Source: Bedellia somnulentella
Taxonomy: Eukaryota > Arthropoda > Insecta > Lepidoptera > Bedelliidae
Reading direction: 5' to 3'
DNA: 64,000 bases
Assembly: GCA_963576735.1 (NCBI GenBank)
Contig: OY755181.1
Location: forward strand, 5,456,001 to 5,520,000
The notes below the pieces were generated by a model that had not been told where the DNA came from, ran no database searches, and worked only from the letters and a program-made list of their open reading frames with translations. Below, one piece after another: positions 52,024 to 63,453 of the stretch. How positions within the stretch are numbered: position 1 is the first letter of the stretch; the number at the start of each line of letters is the position of its first letter. Made by a program: the position numbers and the translations under genes.

Positions 52024-52762
52024 ATGGTTGGGTGTAGCGTGCTTGGCTGCGGAAGCCGCAGCGAAAAACACATCGAAGGATTGACTTTCCACAAGTGAGT
52101 GAGTTTTTTAATGTTTTTCTATATTGCGCGATCAGAGAATAAGTGATTCAAATGTTAATTACGTTGAACTAGATTACTAGCATTTTCTTTAGTTATTTTG
52201 AGCAATTTTTTAATAGTATAACCTAAAAATATGCAGTATCTCAGTGATGACATAATTCACGTTTTCATCATACCCTGTCGTTAGGGTAAAATTTTCAAAT
52301 TAGTAAACTGATGTTAATGAGTGAGTATATTATGAATTTCGTCGCGCTATAGCGACGCTGAATGATTTCCAATTGTTATCTACGGAATTAGTAAGTAATA
52401 AATTTGTTATATTTATTTAATTTCTTTGTATTCATTACAGTTTTCCTAAAGACCCGAATCTACGAGAAAAATGGATTGCGGCCACTGGAAGATGCAATTG
52501 GAAATCAACCAAAGTTTTGAGGCATACTATACAATTGAAAGGCACCTCGTATTTGTCCAAAGACTAAGCTTTGGCTCAAATGGTCGCAGTTGTTTTGAAA
52601 AAGAATTTAGGTAAAAGAATATTTCCGACATTAAACGACCACATCAGAGAACAAAATCCGTTCGAAAACCACCTTGTGCTGTTAATAAAGGCTATAGCTT
52701 TAAAATACTTAGATGTACGAATACATCATCTTTTGAAAAATGTAACTGAAATAGACGAATGA
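52024..52762 (+). pseudogene. THAP/P-element transposase-like gene, internally deleted
   Basis: Exon 1 (52024-52094) and exon 2 (from 52441; donor GTGAGT, acceptor TTCATTACAG) encode MVGCSVLGCGSRSEK..GLTFHNFPKDPNLREKW.AATGR in pieces. This is the start of a THAP zinc finger (C-x4-C, the Phe-Pro, the conserved Trp), but the second metal pair (CxxH) is missing. The sequence then passes into what looks like the far C-terminus of the same kind of protein (LKKNLGKRIFPTLNDHI, then LLIKAIALKYLDVRIHHLL) in the same frame after one in-frame TAA at 52565-52567. I infer a large internal deletion that removed the catalytic part, plus one nonsense codon. As it stands it encodes 65 residues. THAP proteins bind DNA, but this one probably cannot. 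Confidence 0.7.
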
Positions 52763-55207
52763 ATTCGAAATTTTCACACGAAACTGATTTTGTTTAAAGG
52801 ACAATAGTAAATAATGCAATAAAACTCATGTACAAAATAGTGCTGTCTTTTATTTTTCAAAATACAAACATAGACCCCACTATACCCATGATGACCCGTA
52901 TGATATTTACATAACTTGCACTTATGGAACAGCTGTTTTTTTTTGTCCAGTAACAAAGTTAGTCCCGTACAAAAATTTATTCGTAATCATGGGAAGATTC
53001 ATCCCTGATAGTTAGTACAATGCTTTAGATTTCACGGTGTATTAAACATCAGTATAAATGGTAAAATTAAACAAAAAAGATTGTATAATACTAGGAGCAA
53101 GTATGTATAATTATATGATTGCAGGAAATAATATAGTAAGCAGTAAACCTTTAATTAAACAATAAATTGACGTAATCAATTTTAAATTAAAAAGTAGCTT
53201 TTAGAATGGTGATTATAGTATTTTGGGGTAATTGTTTTCTAGTGATCGCAACATTACAGGGAAAAATATTGCTATCTAAAAGAGGTACTCTCCCGTTGCA
53301 TTATGACTCTGTCTATAGTGTTTATAGTCAAAGATTATAACCTATAGTTAGAAATGAAAATATCTCAGCGTTGGCGCATCGTCTGAGACTCAGATCATTG
53401 ATGGAAATTTAGTAACTATTGGTAGTGCTTCAAGATGATATGCGCTCAGTTTCTACACTTAAAAAAAGAACAAGAAATATTGCTTGCGTCAATCTGACAA
53501 AATTGCAAGAACTCAATAACGTTAGCGTTCCATCAGATAACCTCGAGAGGTTAAAGAAAGTTTGAATGCAATAGATTGTTTGTGGAGGTAACAGATAGTG
53601 TATAATTTTCGAAAAGAAAAAGACAGGTACTGAAAAAAGTAGAGTCAAACCATACTTTCGCCGAAATTGAGATAAACATGTCAATGTTTTACTGAGGGTT
53701 TGAATCTATGAAGTAGTGAAAACTCCAATTATAAAAAGTGTTATACTGTTATTAGCTAATACAAAAAAGTACTAAAAATCAACCTTCAAACGCTCATATG
53801 CCGAAATCAACTTTTTGTGGGCTGGTCCTTTCTGCTTAACGTCTTTCTGTGGCTTAACTATTATGAACACTTAATACAGGCTTTGAAGCGGAAGGTGACC
53901 GATTTGAAGTAGTTCTGTATATTTAAGTTAGATGGCGCTTGTTTAAGTTACTGAAATAACAAAATAATGTTTGATTTTCGTCCGATGCATTCTCGGTACT
54001 TACGTTACGTAAAGTAACTAAAAAAACGTCATGTTTATTTTCCAAAAACTAACAAAGCAGAACGTTCTTCGCCATACTCTCTTTATCAGCTTTAGGGTTA
54101 ATTGTTTGATATTATAAGAAAAGTAGCACAAATAACGTAAATAAAAAGAAAACTATAGGTTAAAGTAGTTTAGTAGCTTTAATAGTTTTCAAGAGTTGGT
54201 TCCACCATTAAGTCGGTACGAAATTGTTTCAATATTTCAGGTGCAGTCCGTGCAATGCAACTTGTGCATACATAGCAACATAATATGTACATACATAGAC
54301 CGCCAAAATAATTTCCTTTCCTTTTTGCTTCACTTATTGGATTTAAGATTTATTTTATTTATTGAACACCAACAGCTTACGCAATATACGTCTATAAAGT
54401 GTGCGTTTTTACGTTGTCCCGACGAAATTTATCCTTACTATAAAGGAGCTGGGGCAACGTTATTTTCATGTACCATCCTTCGTACTTCATTTCGAGTCGG
54501 TATGAGCACAGATAATATAATACAATTGGTTTATTCAAGAAAAGCGTACAAGTTAATCATGATGGTTTATAAACAAAAACTGTGCTTAAATTTACAGTGC
54601 AATTTTAAAGATAATTGCAGCCGAACTAGACGATAGTCTGTGTTTCAGCATTTGATGCAATTCACGTTATAGTTCTTATCAAAGTTTTGTAGTTCTTATA
54701 TTATATAATGGCTTTAAAAGACAATATTTACAAATTTTATCCTACTAAAATATATTCAAATATAGTTAGAGGATGCAATTCGTAATAGGTACTATAATCT
54801 TGTTGATATTTCTAAAGCCTTCACTCGAATAAACATGGTTTTATGATGGGATTAAGTTTAAGAAAGATTTTTGTGTATGTCAGGTTGTACATTAATATAA
54901 TATGCCTATATTCCGATTTGTAGCAGTATTCTACATTATTATGTTATATAATTAAAAAAATGTTGATCAAATTTAATGGTTTAGGTAAAAATTAAATCGT
55001 ACTTATTTTTACTATACATACGTCGGATGTCTGTCTTTTTAGCACATTACCAATCCTTTTACCATACAAAACTATCCATTGTATGATATTTCGTGATCAA
55101 AATCAATTTCATGTTTAAACTCGAAAAAACTTTTCTTGCCGCTACTTTGGTATAATATACACTGTCCTGTACACGGAAAAATGTAAAACTATCTTAAACC
55201 ATACATA
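52763..55207. other. Gene-free AT-rich block
   Basis: No recognisable protein, RNA or repeat, apart from a LINE-like scrap at about 55015-55060 (GGATGTCTGTCTTTTTAGCA). The 146-codon frame at 54196-54636 has no family motif or coding-like composition. Confidence 0.4.
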
Positions 55208-55400
55208 CGTATAGGTACTCATGGCTATAAATTTAAAAAGAGGTGTAACCAGAGGTTCAAAATTAAAAAATCCGCTGCTGAGCAAGACAGTCCTCAGCCA
55301 CTTTTGGAACTGGATTGGGTTAAATAAAATGGGATGGTTTAATAAAAGTTGTTGGTGATTGGTCACCAGCTAAGCCAGTTCTAAGCCAACGCTGCACAGC
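55208..55400 (-). repeat. S1 SINE, rearranged
   Basis: Tail TAGGTACTCATGGCTATAAA and body present, with about 20 inserted bases and the part between GGTGATTGGTC and CTAAGCCAACGCTGCACAGC deleted. Confidence 0.6.
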
Positions 55401-55667
55401 GTGACTAGTGGTAACACCCTACCCTACACCACTTTACGGAATATCAAAGGTGTTTCAAAATATATGGTGTGAGTTTTGAGGTACATAAAACAATGGATTT
55501 AGTATGCTAAACTTACGTATATAGATTGGCAATACAAAGACAACAGGCGAGACTAAAAAAAGTACAACGGTGTGCGTAAATGAGTGTGTTTTGCGTGACA
55601 TTAGTATGGCGGATTTTATACTAACCCTATTGAAATTGATAGAAATTCACGTATTTGATATTATTGC

Positions 55668-55850
55668 CAATTAATAAATAAAGAATAAATAAAGGAAAGA
55701 AAAATTTCGACACAGGCGGGATTCGAAGCCGCGACCTCGGGTATACGCCCCCGTCGCTCTTGCCAATTGAGCTACCGTGTCAATGGCTGCCAGAGCGCGA
55801 AATTCTTCTATCCTTTATTTCTTTTACACGTTTTAGTAGTGTTTGCGTTT
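55668..55850 (-). repeat. tRNA-like repeat with short inverted ends (copy 2)
   Basis: The same layout as at 50476 (ACACAGGCGGGATTCGAA, GACCTCGGGTATACGCCC) with small insertions in the anticodon and D regions, so not a functional tRNA. The flanks TTTATTTCTTTTACACGTTT and AGTAGTGTTTGCG match copy 1. Confidence 0.65.
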
Positions 55851-55995
55851 CCTGCCTCCGAATTTTTTACTAAATCGGAAGGCCACTTGTCTATCTTTTC
55901 AGATAGAATGCAAATGTTGAAAACGCCTAACTATCACATAATTTAAATCTTTTTGTTAATGAAAACCTCATGTGGGGATTACCTATATATCTATA

Positions 55996-56942
55996 TCTAT
56001 ATACTTATAATAAATCTGTAGAGAGGTCAATTCTGTACATGAAATATATTTTCAAAATAACTATCAGGTGGTGATTAGGGATCGATACTGATGCCAAAAA
56101 TGCAATCAGTAAAATTTTTGTCTGTCTGTCTGTCTGTTGGTTTGTATGTTCCTTATGGAAACAATAACTACTCGACGGATTTTAACGGAACTTGGTACAA
56201 TTATTCTCCATACTCCTGGGCAGGTTTTTGTATACTTTCCAGCAGAGTAGTAAAGGGGAATTTTGGGAAATTTTGGGAAAACGGGAGAAGTTACTACATT
56301 TTTTAAGCTTCCGTCGCGTGTGCAGCCTTAATGGTTAAACTTACATAGAAATCATGTATGACGGAAATATTCTTCATCAAATTATCTAAAACAAAATCCT
56401 TAACAGTTTATGTCTATCTTTTACGGTTGACTCACAATAACACGTGTAATTCCTGATAGCTTTGCAGTTCGGAACATTCTGATTATATTTGTTTACTCTT
56501 ACGTTTGTAAACCTCTCACTCATCCCTAATTTAAAAAAGGTAACATTATTACCTATTCAATGAAAAAAGAATCATAGAAATCGGTAGAGAAACACCGAAA
56601 TTATACATAAAATAAGCCATCGCGCCCGTGACCAAAACCGAATCGTTACTAATTTACATATAACATACTAGATGGCGCCAGTAGTTGCATCCTACAACAC
56701 GTAATGATTTATTTTTTAGATTCATAGCGTTTTATTCCAAAATTTGCTATTAAACGGAAATACTGAACCGTTCATTAAAGCGCATTAAAAATCACCAAAC
56801 TACACTGTTTAGGGAGTGCTATAAATTGAATAAATTGAAAACATTGCGCTGAATTTCACAATGCTTGAGCAGTGACTAAAGAAAGAAACCTCAGATATTT
56901 AAAAAACAACGCTACCCGTGCGAAGCTGGGACGATCCACTAG
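55996..56942 (+). mobile_element. Non-autonomous Helitron-like element, ~950 bp
   Basis: Starts near TCTATATACTTATAATAAAT and ends GATCCACTAG followed by T, with a CCC..GGG hairpin (CCCGTGCGAAGCTGGG) 10 bp before the end, all Helitron traits. It contains a GTCTGTCTGTCTGTCTG run. No coding capacity. The 5' boundary is less sure than the 3' one. Confidence 0.6.
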
Positions 56943-56985
56943 TTACTAATAAATAAAGAATAAATTACACGTTTTAGTAGTGCCA
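56943..56985 (-). repeat. tRNA-like repeat, tRNA part deleted
   Basis: AATAAATAAAGAATAAA is joined directly to TTACACGTTTTAGTAGTG. Both flanks match copy 2 at 55668, with the tRNA segment missing between them. Confidence 0.5.
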
Positions 56986-57384
56986 ATTTTTTAACTTTAC
57001 AATAATTGTAATATCATGATGGTAGAAGATATTTTCTATCATATATTTGCATTGAAAACTTTGATTTAAGGTCTATAATATAGCATATAGACTGGTAATT
57101 ATTACAGTCTTAATTTGTACATAAATGGCATAACATTTTATGTTTGCTAAAGAATATGTATTTCATTTAGATTATGTGCTGTTAAATAATTATAACTTTA
57201 TCAAAAAATCACTAAAGTTAGGACTTAAATTACCAGAATTAGAATAAAAAAGGCAATTATTTTCTTTCATGTTTGATGCGGAAAGCGTTGTAGGCCGTTG
57301 TCGTATCCGTGAGAGGTCCTGCCTTTGTTGACGTTTGTCACCTAATGCCAATCTATGGATTCTATATGAGATATCTATGCATAA
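56986..57384. other. No gene seen
   Basis: AT-rich filler between repeats. Confidence 0.3.
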
Positions 57385-57755
57385 CACATAACATAAACGT
57401 TCACGCCGAATGTACCCGGAGGGGTTGGCAGAGATACTAATACTTTTGAACATCACGTGACTTTGTCACCTGGTGTTCAGAGTACCAACGTTTTGCATGG
57501 ACAGTGTACTCACGTGACAGGGGGCAGGCCTATCGCCGTTTTGTACGAATACACTGTCACATGACTAAGTACAACTCAGCCATGTGGGTTTCCTCACGAT
57601 GTTTTCCCTCACCGTTAACAACCATTATAAATTAACCATACATATGTCTTAAGAAAAGACAAATTGGTGTAGGCCCGACCCGGGATTTGAACACAAGTCG
57701 CTTGCACGTTAACCGGTGTTCTACCCATTGAGCTATCACGTCGTCATGGTAATCG
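57385..57755 (-). repeat. S2 tRNA-headed SINE, full length
   Basis: Its 3' end (ACATAACATAAACGTTCACG) is at the left and the tRNA-like head (ATGGGTAGAACACCGGTTAA, GTTCAAATCCCGGG on the minus strand) at the right. TATGCATAA on both sides (about 57376 and 57756) is a probable target duplication. Confidence 0.85.
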
Positions 57756-57835
57756 TATGCATAAAACTCATATGTAATAGATGGTAATGTCAGGAAAAGA
57801 TATCGCGGAGGTCACATTCATATGTAATAGAAGAA

Positions 57836-57965
57836 TATGCTCAAAAAGTATAAAGAAGAAAGGGTCATGTATGGATTTTTTTATTTATCCATGTAAACGA
57901 AGGTTTAGAGGTTTGTCAGGATCGTACGAAGTGGCGATCGATAGTCTCTGCCTACCCTAATCGAG
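57836..57965 (+). repeat. LINE 3' end, decayed
   Basis: TGCTCAAAAAGTATAAAGAA to GTGGCGATCGATAGTCTCTG and CCTACCCTAATCGA, then lost. Corresponds to the last ~60 codons of the LINE. Confidence 0.55.
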
Positions 57966-58420
57966 CTGGCTTAAGCTTTTGTATATACTCGTATATTACA
58001 TTTTTAATTTCTACGTTGTTTGTTAGTTATTTTGCGAGTCCTAATGACTTTCAGTGGAAAGTTATTGTCCCAATAAATATGTCGGGCAGACATTCAAAAA
58101 GATATTTCGGTGTACATGAGCTGCGTTTTAATTAAAACACTAATGTGAATTGCAGCCGTAGGCTTAACTTAATTTGAGAGGGTTGAAAACTTTACTCACT
58201 CGTATAATTTAGATGTAAAGAATTTGTGGTTCTGTCAGAGTTGAATATTATCATAATTTTATTCGTTCATCAACAGTATAGTCCAAGTTACATTGCAATT
58301 TCAGTAGTAACTTTAATACACATAGGTGAGTATATTATATACTCTACTCACGCACCCCGTTGGTTTCCATTGCAATAGATTTTTTAGATTATATATTAAA
58401 TTTGTTAACTAGAGCCGTGT

Positions 58421-58545
58421 CATCTGCGTAGCAAATTGTCCTGAAGGCTCCCAGGTCAGCAGTAAGTCGTTAAGGTAAGCCAAGAAGGGAGTAGGACCCA
58501 GAATGCTGCCTTGCGGAACTCCATAGCTGACTTTTGCAAGGTCAC
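58421..58545 (-). pseudogene. Jockey/CR1-like reverse-transcriptase fragment (YADD)
   Basis: The minus strand reads SYGVPQGSILGPTPFLAYLN then, after a frame slip, CYADDTAL. GVPQGSILGP and YADD are palm motifs B and C of non-LTR reverse transcriptases, with the catalytic Asp pair in YADD. Only about 40 residues remain and the frame is broken. Confidence 0.75.
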
Positions 58546-58890
58546 TTTCGTATGACCCACATATGTGTGGCTTTTATTGCTCAAGTCATTTTATCGTTTT
58601 TTGTCAAATAAATTATATTTCTTTCGTTATGTATTCCAAACATTTACGTTTGATTTCTCACTCTTCGTACACCTACCTTTAAATCACACATGGAAGTTAC
58701 TTAGTTAAAGTGTTAACTCTGTCACTTATCTGGCATGTCAGACAGACAAAGTGTTCTTGCATCCCAGTTTGTATAAACTTTGATTAAGATACATGTTCTT
58801 CTAAGATAATTGTAAGTATGCCTGTTTTTAAAACAAAAAGGTAAACATCTGTCTTACAATGAATGTATTTTCATAGCAAAAAAAAACAAT

Positions 58891-58978
58891 CGCCTATCAT
58901 GCAGAAACGCGTGGGTTAAATTCCCGAGTCGAGCCTACACCAATCTGTCGTGTGCCATTAAAAATTAATATGGCCATG
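58891..58978 (+). repeat. S2 SINE head fragment
   Basis: GCGTGGGTTAAATTCCCGAG, TCGAGCCTACACCAATCTGT: the B box and following body of S2. Confidence 0.5.
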
Positions 58979-58982
58979 CAGC

Positions 58983-59140
58983 AATAGAATAGAATAGAAA
59001 ACCTTTTTATTGCACATCAAAAACCAAATTATTTTAAAAACATAATAAAGCTGTACAAAGAAATATAGGTACAGTTGGTGCTGTATCTAATAGCGATATC
59101 TTCGAGACCATTATTAGATAGCACGGGTCAGGCATAATGG
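58983..59140 (-). repeat. Retroposon 3' end with (TTCTA)n tail
   Basis: AGAATAGAATAGAAAACC tail followed by TTTTTATTGCACATCAAAAA, typical of lepidopteran LINE trailers. Confidence 0.5.
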
Positions 59141-59160
59141 TGTGTAATCTAGAATTTTCG

Positions 59161-59404
59161 TGTAGTGCCGGCTTAGAATGTCACTACCCCTTTCTACCCA
59201 CGGGTGTAGTAATAGGCGACTAAGGGCATGGGGCATTTTTAAGTGGATTTTGGGCGATGCGGTAGGAGACCCACCTCCAACGATACTTATTTTAACATCT
59301 TCCCCCTATCAACTTCCAAATGTGGCTAAAGAGTTCCTAGCTCTAAAGCTCTCGCTACACCTTTTTGGGATGTATTGCCTTGAGTATATGAATATATATG
59401 TGTG
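59161..59404 (+). repeat. S1b SINE, full length
   Basis: Head GTGTAGTGCCGGCTTAGAAT, CCCACGGGTGTAGTAATAGG; tail short and interrupted. Confidence 0.75.
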
Positions 59405-59859
59405 CAGAATTTACAATTCGAAGTAAAACTCTTTCTACTGCAAGCAAGGCTTCTTTACCACGTAAATAAAACTTTTGTTTAAAAGCAATAAACTTAAGTG
59501 TCAAACACAACTGTTTCCAAAACATTTAACTTTACGGCATAAAGTTAAAACTAGAAGTATTTTACTTTTTATGCTGCTCCAATATGAGTTGAGAAAAGTT
59601 AAGCCTTTTCGGGCTTTACGAAAGGGTTTTTGGTATTATTCATATTGTTTGTGGACAAGATTTTTTTAAAAGGCAAAGAATTACATTTGTGATTTATACG
59701 AGTATTTCCGAATGGATAAACAGTGTTTTTGTAGTCTTTACCAGCTCTGATTAAAGATTACAGTATGCAACTATAAATGAACCGAAATACCAAAACTCTA
59801 TAATTATTACATACAATGTCTGCCGTGAATCTCGTAGAGGCCACTAAACATATTGGCGC
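59405..59859. other. No gene seen
   Basis: AT-rich. A 64-codon open frame here has no recognisable feature. Confidence 0.3.
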
Positions 59860-60045
59860 TTTTTAGGTGATCGTTGGGCGGTATGGCTGTACCACAATAT
59901 TTCCCTCATTCATCGTTCAAAAGCATCTAAGATATTTTAAGTTTTGAAGCCCTTTATTAAACTCAAAAAGGGGTATCTAGAGCTTAAAATTAGAAATTTC
60001 ACAGCCTCTTTTGGAATCTGAGTTGGGAAATTACAGTAAAACAAA
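59860..60045. repeat. Two opposed, decayed S1 fragments
   Basis: About 59860-59955 runs plus (GGCGCTTTTTAGGTGATCGT to GAAGCCCTT). 59956-60045 runs minus (AAAAAGGGGTATCTAGAGCT to GAGTTGGGAAATTAC). Confidence 0.45.
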
Positions 60046-60104
60046 ATATATTATTATACTTATATACGTAGTGTGGGTAGTTCCCAACAAGGTGGATGAA
60101 TTGG

Positions 60105-60215
60105 TCATGGTCGTGGTAATCCGATGGATGAGGGTATTATAGAACCAGTCTTTGTGGAGATCTCTGGGAGATGCCTATGTCAAGCAGTGGATCTACTGGC
60201 TGATAATAATACGAT
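60105..60215 (+). repeat. LINE C-terminal debris
   Basis: GATCTCTGGGAGATGCCTAT, GTCAAGCAGTGGA corresponds to the common SLGEAYVQQW ending of lepidopteran non-LTR proteins. Confidence 0.5.
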
Positions 60216-60743
60216 TTAAATATTGAAACCGTATTTTTGGTTTAATCGGTGCTCCGTATTGTGATTCGCAATAAAGAGCATTTCTATTTTATAACAAAAA
60301 ATATTCGTTCAATAAATATTATTTACCTGTGGCTAGGCTGAGTAAGGCTTCAACAAAAGATAAAGAAGTTGTACTTAATATCAGCTCCAATGATATTTCA
60401 CAACTTTGCAACCTTTGACAAATGAAATTCTCACCGTTGTTACGACATCTCCTATAGAATTATATTGCTGCCTATTCCACTATTATCAGAAAGCTTTCCA
60501 TTCGAATTACACCACTGAATGAGAGATTCATCGCATTTTTATGACTGCTACCAGATTCACAGTCGTAAAGACATTTCTTTCATGAAGCCAATAGATGTCA
60601 TTGACCGTTACAAAAATGGCTATTTCTATTTGAAAAATTAATTTGCAGTCTAAGTTTTCTGTTCATTGTGTTTTATACTAAATGTTCTTGATGACTCAAA
60701 AACACATCATAATCGATATAATTGAAAAGATAAATCTATATAA
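60216..60743. other. No gene seen
   Basis: No recognised repeat or coding sequence. Confidence 0.3.
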
Positions 60744-60992
60744 CATACATACATATACTCACGGCCATAAATCCCAAAAAGGGGTAGCCAGAGCTTCAGA
60801 GCTAGAATCTCCTCAGCCATATATTTGGAAGATGGTAGGGCACAAGATGGTAGAAAGAAAGTATCGTTGGTGATGGGTCTCTAACCGCATCGCCCACAAA
60901 CCACTTAAAAAAGCGCCATACCCTTAGTTGCTCCTTACGACACCCGTAGGTAAAAAGGTGTAGTGACATTCTAAGTCGGCTATACATGGCAT
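60744..60992 (-). repeat. S1b SINE, full length
   Basis: Tail (CATACATACATATACTCACG) left, head AGTCGGCTATACATGGC right. Degenerate ATCTAYATA flanks may be the target duplication. Confidence 0.75.
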
Positions 60993-63095
60993 CTACATAA
61001 AAAACTTAAATTACCCATTTTTTAAGTATTCTGCCTAACACAAAGTTTTGTATGACCAGCCTATCGCCCCATGTTTGTACTAATATACTGTCATACAGCA
61101 AAACTAAACTACCTTAAGTGTTTTCTTTGTATGTTTTTATTCGTCGTTGTAACGATAAAACTAAACAAATATTAATAAAAGTAAGAAAGACAAAATAGAT
61201 TTGCATTCATGAAACCTAAAAATAGATTTCAATATTGCGAATATTCTGAATTGTACAAGTGACTGAGTAAATAAATTCAAAGATAATATCGATAATAGGA
61301 AGTGGAGAAATTACCTCTTCAGATGTTTATCGGGAAGCTCAAGAATTCTGATGTTAGGGAGAAAGTTTTCTATGAGCTGTCGTTATTGTAACGATAATGC
61401 GGTACGTTCAACCCTATTCAGTGAATGAAATATTGTATTGTTAGTTCCGGCACTTAGGTACTTTCATTCAGGAGGTAAAACCGTATTTTCGATATCGATA
61501 TTCCATCATATATGTCTCTATCGAGGCTTCAGTTTAATTTGAATAGGATAAGTTGACTGCAGATTACGCTAGCCTAGTGCAGGATGGCAGACAAATAATT
61601 TCGTGATTTTTGGATAAACAGGTAATATATAAACACGGATAAACCATTATAACTTGGTAATTTTATATGTTTATTGTTATAGATATTCAGACCCAATGAC
61701 AGAAACAACATTTTATTAAGGTGGATTTATGTGAGTGAGAAGTATCTAAAAGACGAGTCCTCTCTATCAATATATTTTTTGTCATTCCTACAAGTATTAA
61801 GTTTTTTTTTTACTTCCGAAGTTCAGATAAAAAAGTGTTATACAGCGAGTTTTTCTTAAATATTTTAATGATAAATTAATGATAAAATGTATACTAATAC
61901 ATGGGGTTAATATTACCACAAGCTGGCTATCCGGTAACCGGTACCTGTGGAAAGTTGTTCTTAATCAAAATAAAATTATTATACTTAGTTCTAACCCTAG
62001 CTCTATTCCCATTAATTATAATCATAACATTAGGAAAAACCACAGTCCGACTCAATACGAAATTGTGAGTAATTTACTTATTTATGTCCGTGCAAACTTA
62101 GCATAACTAGATTACAACAACAAAGGAAACCAGCTAAAAAGGAATGAGAAATAAAACAATTCTGAAGTAAAAACATTTATTACTTAGGAAATATCAACGG
62201 GAAATTACAGAAGGAAAGTAATAGAAAGACTTGTTTGTGATTTTGGCAAACTCGACGCCTATGACGTCACTGATGCAAAGGTTGATGATCTGTGAGTTTG
62301 TGTTTATACCTTGCATAGGCGTTTTGTCACGCACATTCTTGTTAACAAACAAGGCTGTCTCTCGGAGCTTATTTGACTGATGTTTTCTTTTACGTCATAG
62401 AACAAATTTTCAGGGTTCCGCGTAAGGTTCATTTATAATATATATTTTTTTGTAAATGTTTGATAAAACTACTACCATGGGTAAGGTCCAGTCCAACTGT
62501 TATAGCATTAGGCTCAGGACTTAGAGGTCAGGGTTCAATTATTTCATTTTTTGTTATTATTTGAGTTTTTAATTCAAACCTTAAGCGAATAGCGAAGGTA
62601 AAGAAATAAATGTTAGACTATTTAAACTAGGTTAGAAAGGTTTAAATATCCCTTTGGCGCACTTGCAATGTCCATATGCGCCTATAAAACAAGCACAAAC
62701 ATCACAAAAATCACATTCGATCGACATTTGAAAAGTGTACCGTACATTATAATCAAGTAAAATTACCTTTAAAATGATTGACTTGCCTTTAAAATGATTG
62801 ATTAACACTTCAGATAAAATTAATTTTCAACGGTAAAATTGCCTTGATTTAAATGAAAATACTTAGATCTCACATTGTTTCCTGTAACTGGTCTGGAGTC
62901 TAAGCTTTAAAACTATAACCCAACCGTGTGAAAAGAGGTCTAAAGAGGACTAAAAAAAGTTAGAAACCTACCAAAAATACATAGTTGAATAATGATTAAG
63001 ATTGAGCCAGCTACTAATATAGCAACAACGTCTGATATTTACCATAAACGCATAATTATTTAGGTTTATTTACATCAGTTTAAGAACTTAAACTG
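60993..63095. other. Gene-free AT-rich block
   Basis: No gene, RNA or repeat recognised over about 2.1 kb. TGACGTCA-like TATGACGTCACT occurs at about 62262 without context. Confidence 0.35.
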
Positions 63096-63185
63096 AACTC
63101 AAACTCCAAAGTTCACGTATTTCCTCGAACGGGTGGCAGAGGTCTTTGACTTCTGAACATCACGTAACATTTATGTTGTCTGGCC
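63096..63185 (-). repeat. S2 SINE 3' fragment
   Basis: AACTCCAAAGTTCACG, GGGTGGCAGAGGTC, TTCTGAACATCACGTAAC match the S2 3' end. Confidence 0.5.
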
Positions 63186-63216
63186 TTTAAAGTTAAATTA
63201 ACGAATCAATTGTGAT

Positions 63217-63453
63217 TCCGGGTAGTGTCGGGTTAGAATAGCACTACCCCGTTTTTACCGATGGGTGTACATAAGAGGCGACTAACGGTGTTGGGGCTTT
63301 TAAGGGATTTTTGGGCGATGCGGTTGGAGACCCATCACCAACAGCCTTTACCATCTTTTCCCCACTCAATTTTCCAAAAGTGGCTGAGGAATTTGTAATT
63401 CCTTCGCTCTGGCTAACCCTTCTAGGGATTTATAGCCGTGAGTATATATGTAA
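63217..63453 (+). repeat. S1a SINE, full length
   Basis: Head GGGTAGTGTCGGGTTAGAAT to tail GTGAGTATATATG. AATTGTGATT occurs on both sides (about 63207 and 63452), a likely target duplication. Confidence 0.8.

Noticed and set aside
54196..54636. 146-codon open frame on the plus strand
   Set aside because: No domain, no splice context and AT-driven composition; nothing supports a gene beyond its length.
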